Positions 62,441 to 64,000 of a stretch of DNA of 64,000 nucleotides are shown piece by piece. Position numbers and translations under genes: made by a program. This stretch comes from Denitrobaculum sp965232285 (GTDB taxonomy: Bacteria; Pseudomonadota; Alphaproteobacteria; Kiloniellales; Kiloniellaceae): contig CBDDPL010000004.1 of assembly GCA_965232285.1 (NCBI GenBank), positions 4,836,001 to 4,900,000 on the forward strand, read 5' to 3'. The first letter of the stretch is position 1. Every line of letters starts with the position of its first letter. Under the pieces are notes generated by a model, which saw nothing but the letters and a program-made list of their open reading frames with translations, was not told where the DNA came from and did not search any database.

Positions 62441-62866
62441 TCAGATCTTCCGCAGGTTGTTGAGCGCGACGAGCAGACGCTCAATCTCGTCCCGGCCCAG
62501 CTCCGCTTCGAGCTGTCGGTAGAGCTGCTCCGACTGCGGCGCGATCTCCTCGAAGAGCGCATGCCCCTGATCAGTGAGAGAGACGGAAACGACCCTTCCG
62601 TCGCCCCGTGACCGGCTGCGTTTGATCAGCTTTTTGTTTTCCAGCGTCCGGAAGATGCGGGTCAGGCTGGGGTGAAGAATACAGCAGATCTCGGCGAGCT
62701 GGGTCGCGCTGAGTTCATCGGCCTCGGCCAGCGCGCGGATCACACGCCACTGCTGCTCCGTCAGGCCGTAACCGGTGATCAGTGGCCGGAAACGCGCCAT
62801 CACCGCTTCCCGGGCGCGCAGCAGGGAAATGGGCAGCGAATGCTCGATGGAACGCAAAGCGTTCAT
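62441..62866 (-). CDS. hpaR: HpaR-like MarR family repressor
   Basis: This 141-residue winged-helix protein aligns by eye with E. coli HpaR: 'LPISLLRAREAVMARFRPLITGYGLTEQQWRVIRALAE', then 'CCILHPSLTRIFRTLENKKLIKRSRSRGDGRVVSVSLTDQG'. ATG 62866 follows AGGGG; ATG 62896 upstream is less likely. HpaR represses the homoprotocatechuate operon until an aromatic acid binds. Its site is probably the palindrome at 57463-57478, 5 kb away. Confidence 0.87.
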   Translation of the reverse strand: MNALRSIEHSLPISLLRAREAVMARFRPLITGYGLTEQQWRVIRALAEADELSATQLAEICCILHPSLTRIFRTLENKKLIKRSRSRGDGRVVSVSLTDQGHALFEEIAPQSEQLYRQLEAELGRDEIERLLVALNNLRKI

Positions 62867-62954
62867 TGGGCCAAACCCCTCTCTGCCCTGCCTCATAAAT
62901 CACGGCACCGACGGCGGGGCGGCTGACGCCTCCCCGCCGCAATAGTGCCGCTTG

Positions 62955-64000
62955 TCAGGCCGTGGCCTGATAGCCGCTGACGGCCTTCACTTCGAGGAAA
63001 TCCTCGAGACCGAAGGTTCCGCCTTCGCGGCCGTTACCCGACTGCTTGTAGCCGCCGAAGGGGCTGCCCGCAGGGCGCTGGGCGCCGTTGATCTGCACCA
63101 TGCCCGCCCGCAGACGGCGCGCGACGCGGTTGGCCCGCTCCGGGCTTCCGCTCTGGACGTAGGCCGCCAGGCCGTAAGGCGTGTCGTTGGCCATCTCGAT
63201 GGCTTCCTCTTCGGTATCGAAGGGGATCATGCAGAGCACTGGGCCGAAGACCTCTTCCCGCGCGATAGTCATGTCGTTGTTGACATCGGCGAAGATGGTC
63301 GGGCGGACGTAGTAGCCGCGGTTCAGGCCTTCCGGACGGCCGGAGCCGCCGATCACGACGCGTGCGCCCTCACCAATGGCCGTTTCGATCAGGCCCTGGA
63401 CCTTGTCGAACTGCATGGAGCTGACCAGCGGCCCGATGTGACGGCCTTCCTCAGCAGGATCGCCGACCTGGACTTTCTGGCCGACTTCCGCGGCGATCTC
63501 CACCGCATTGTCGTAGACGTCGCGCTGCACCAGCATGCGGGTCGGCGCGTTGCAGGACTGACCGGTGTTGTTGAAGCAGTGCAGCACGCCGGTTTTCACC
63601 GCCTTGGTCAGGTCGGCGTCCTCGAACACGATGTTCGGGGACTTACCACCCAGTTCCAGGGTCACGCGCTTGACCGTATCGGCGGCTGCCTTGGTCACGG
63701 CGGTGCCGGCCCGGGTCGAGCCGGTAAAGGACATCATATCGATATCCGGGTGACGCGACATGGCTTCGCCCACCACGGCACCCTCGCCATTGACCAGATT
63801 GAAAACGCCGGCCGGGAAACCCGCCTCGTCGAGAATCTCAGCAAAAAGAACACCAGACATCGGTGCGATCTCGCTCGGTTTCAGGACAACCGTGCAGCCA
63901 ACCGCCAACGCCGGCGCAACCTTGAGCGCAATCTGGTTCATGGGCCAGTTCCAGGGCGTGATCAGACCGCAAACGCCGATCGGCTCCTGGACGATGCGCT
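62955..64000 (-). CDS. Aldehyde dehydrogenase family protein, 3' part only
   Basis: The gene runs off the window on the right; the visible frame covers about 347 residues to the stop. Seen are 'NWPMNQIALKVAPALAVGCTVVLKPSEIAP', catalytic Glu in 'ELGGKSPNIVFEDADL', and Cys in 'NTGQSCNAPTR'. The C-terminus is 'SGNGREGGTFGLEDFLEVKAVSGYQ'. Its place next to hpaR and the TRAP genes makes oxidation of succinate semialdehyde, an hpa pathway end product, one candidate. The sequence itself does not name the substrate. Confidence 0.88.
   Translation of the reverse strand, partial: RIVQEPIGVCGLITPWNWPMNQIALKVAPALAVGCTVVLKPSEIAPMSGVLFAEILDEAGFPAGVFNLVNGEGAVVGEAMSRHPDIDMMSFTGSTRAGTAVTKAAADTVKRVTLELGGKSPNIVFEDADLTKAVKTGVLHCFNNTGQSCNAPTRMLVQRDVYDNAVEIAAEVGQKVQVGDPAEEGRHIGPLVSSMQFDKVQGLIETAIGEGARVVIGGSGRPEGLNRGYYVRPTIFADVNNDMTIAREEVFGPVLCMIPFDTEEEAIEMANDTPYGLAAYVQSGSPERANRVARRLRAGMVQINGAQRPAGSPFGGYKQSGNGREGGTFGLEDFLEVKAVSGYQATA

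Overview
The window is a GC-rich chromosomal segment with dense bacterial gene packing. It most likely comes from an alphaproteobacterium, probably a marine or saline Rhodospirillales-like heterotroph. The grounds are inference from content: many GlxA, LysR, TetR and MarR regulators, TRAP and dipeptide ABC transporters, dimethylglycine-dehydrogenase-like and MttB-like proteins, a TmpA/TmpB-type phosphonate pair, a 4-hydroxyphenylacetate meta-cleavage cluster and a type II (RibH2-like) lumazine synthase. No rRNA, tRNA, CRISPR array, insertion sequence or integrase was recognised.

Region 1 (1-8.6 kb) is mixed. It holds the end of an LCCL-domain protein, a small membrane protein, a pseudoazurin-like cupredoxin, a pesticin/T4-type lysozyme, a MAPEG-SDR-TetR-GNAT operon whose promoter spacer carries a palindrome, a secreted protein, a PEP-CTERM protein made of four 55-residue repeats, and an overlapping TauE/SafE exporter plus D-cysteine desulfhydrase pair. 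Region 2 (8.6-14.2 kb) is an RND efflux adaptor/pump pair with a TetR gene. The same palindrome lies in the pump promoter and in the TetR promoter. Region 3 (14.2-20.6 kb) has a LysR/cupin pair, an atypical racemase with a NIPSNAP protein, an ArsR regulator facing an omega-type glutathione transferase across a 34-bp palindrome (with a frameshifted AAA gene behind ArsR), another GST, an FMN riboswitch controlling lumazine synthase, and a ParE-type toxin-antitoxin pair.

Region 4 (20.8-26.5 kb) has TetR plus a sterol-desaturase-like protein, a histidine ammonia-lyase family enzyme, a MORN-repeat/serine hydrolase fusion and a pirin. Region 5 (26.5-42.8 kb) is the most coherent catabolic block. 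It contains a GlxA-type regulator, a dimethylglycine-dehydrogenase-like flavoprotein, a non-pyrrolysine MttB-family methyltransferase, a PfkB kinase and a transaldolase, MFS and DMT transporters, a LysR gene, and TmpA/TmpB homologues that would turn 2-trimethylaminoethylphosphonate into glycine betaine and phosphate. These genes are well placed to feed quaternary-amine carbon and nitrogen into one-carbon metabolism. Downstream are an SDR, a CocE-type hydrolase and an alkaline-phosphatase-superfamily hydrolase.

Region 6 (43.0-48.0 kb) is an unusual three-gene operon: a flavin amine oxidase followed by two GT4-type glycosyltransferases. It sits behind a near-consensus promoter whose -10 overlaps a 22-bp palindrome. 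Region 7 (48.0-54.2 kb) is an esterase and a complete dipeptide-type ABC transporter with a Tat-exported binding protein. Region 8 (54.6-64.0 kb) is a homoprotocatechuate (hpa) degradation cluster. hpaF, hpaE and hpaD diverge from a DapA-type aldolase and an HpaG-type enzyme across a palindromic operator. They are followed by a TRAP transporter, the HpaR-like repressor and an aldehyde dehydrogenase that runs off the window. The hydroxylase genes hpaBC are not in view.
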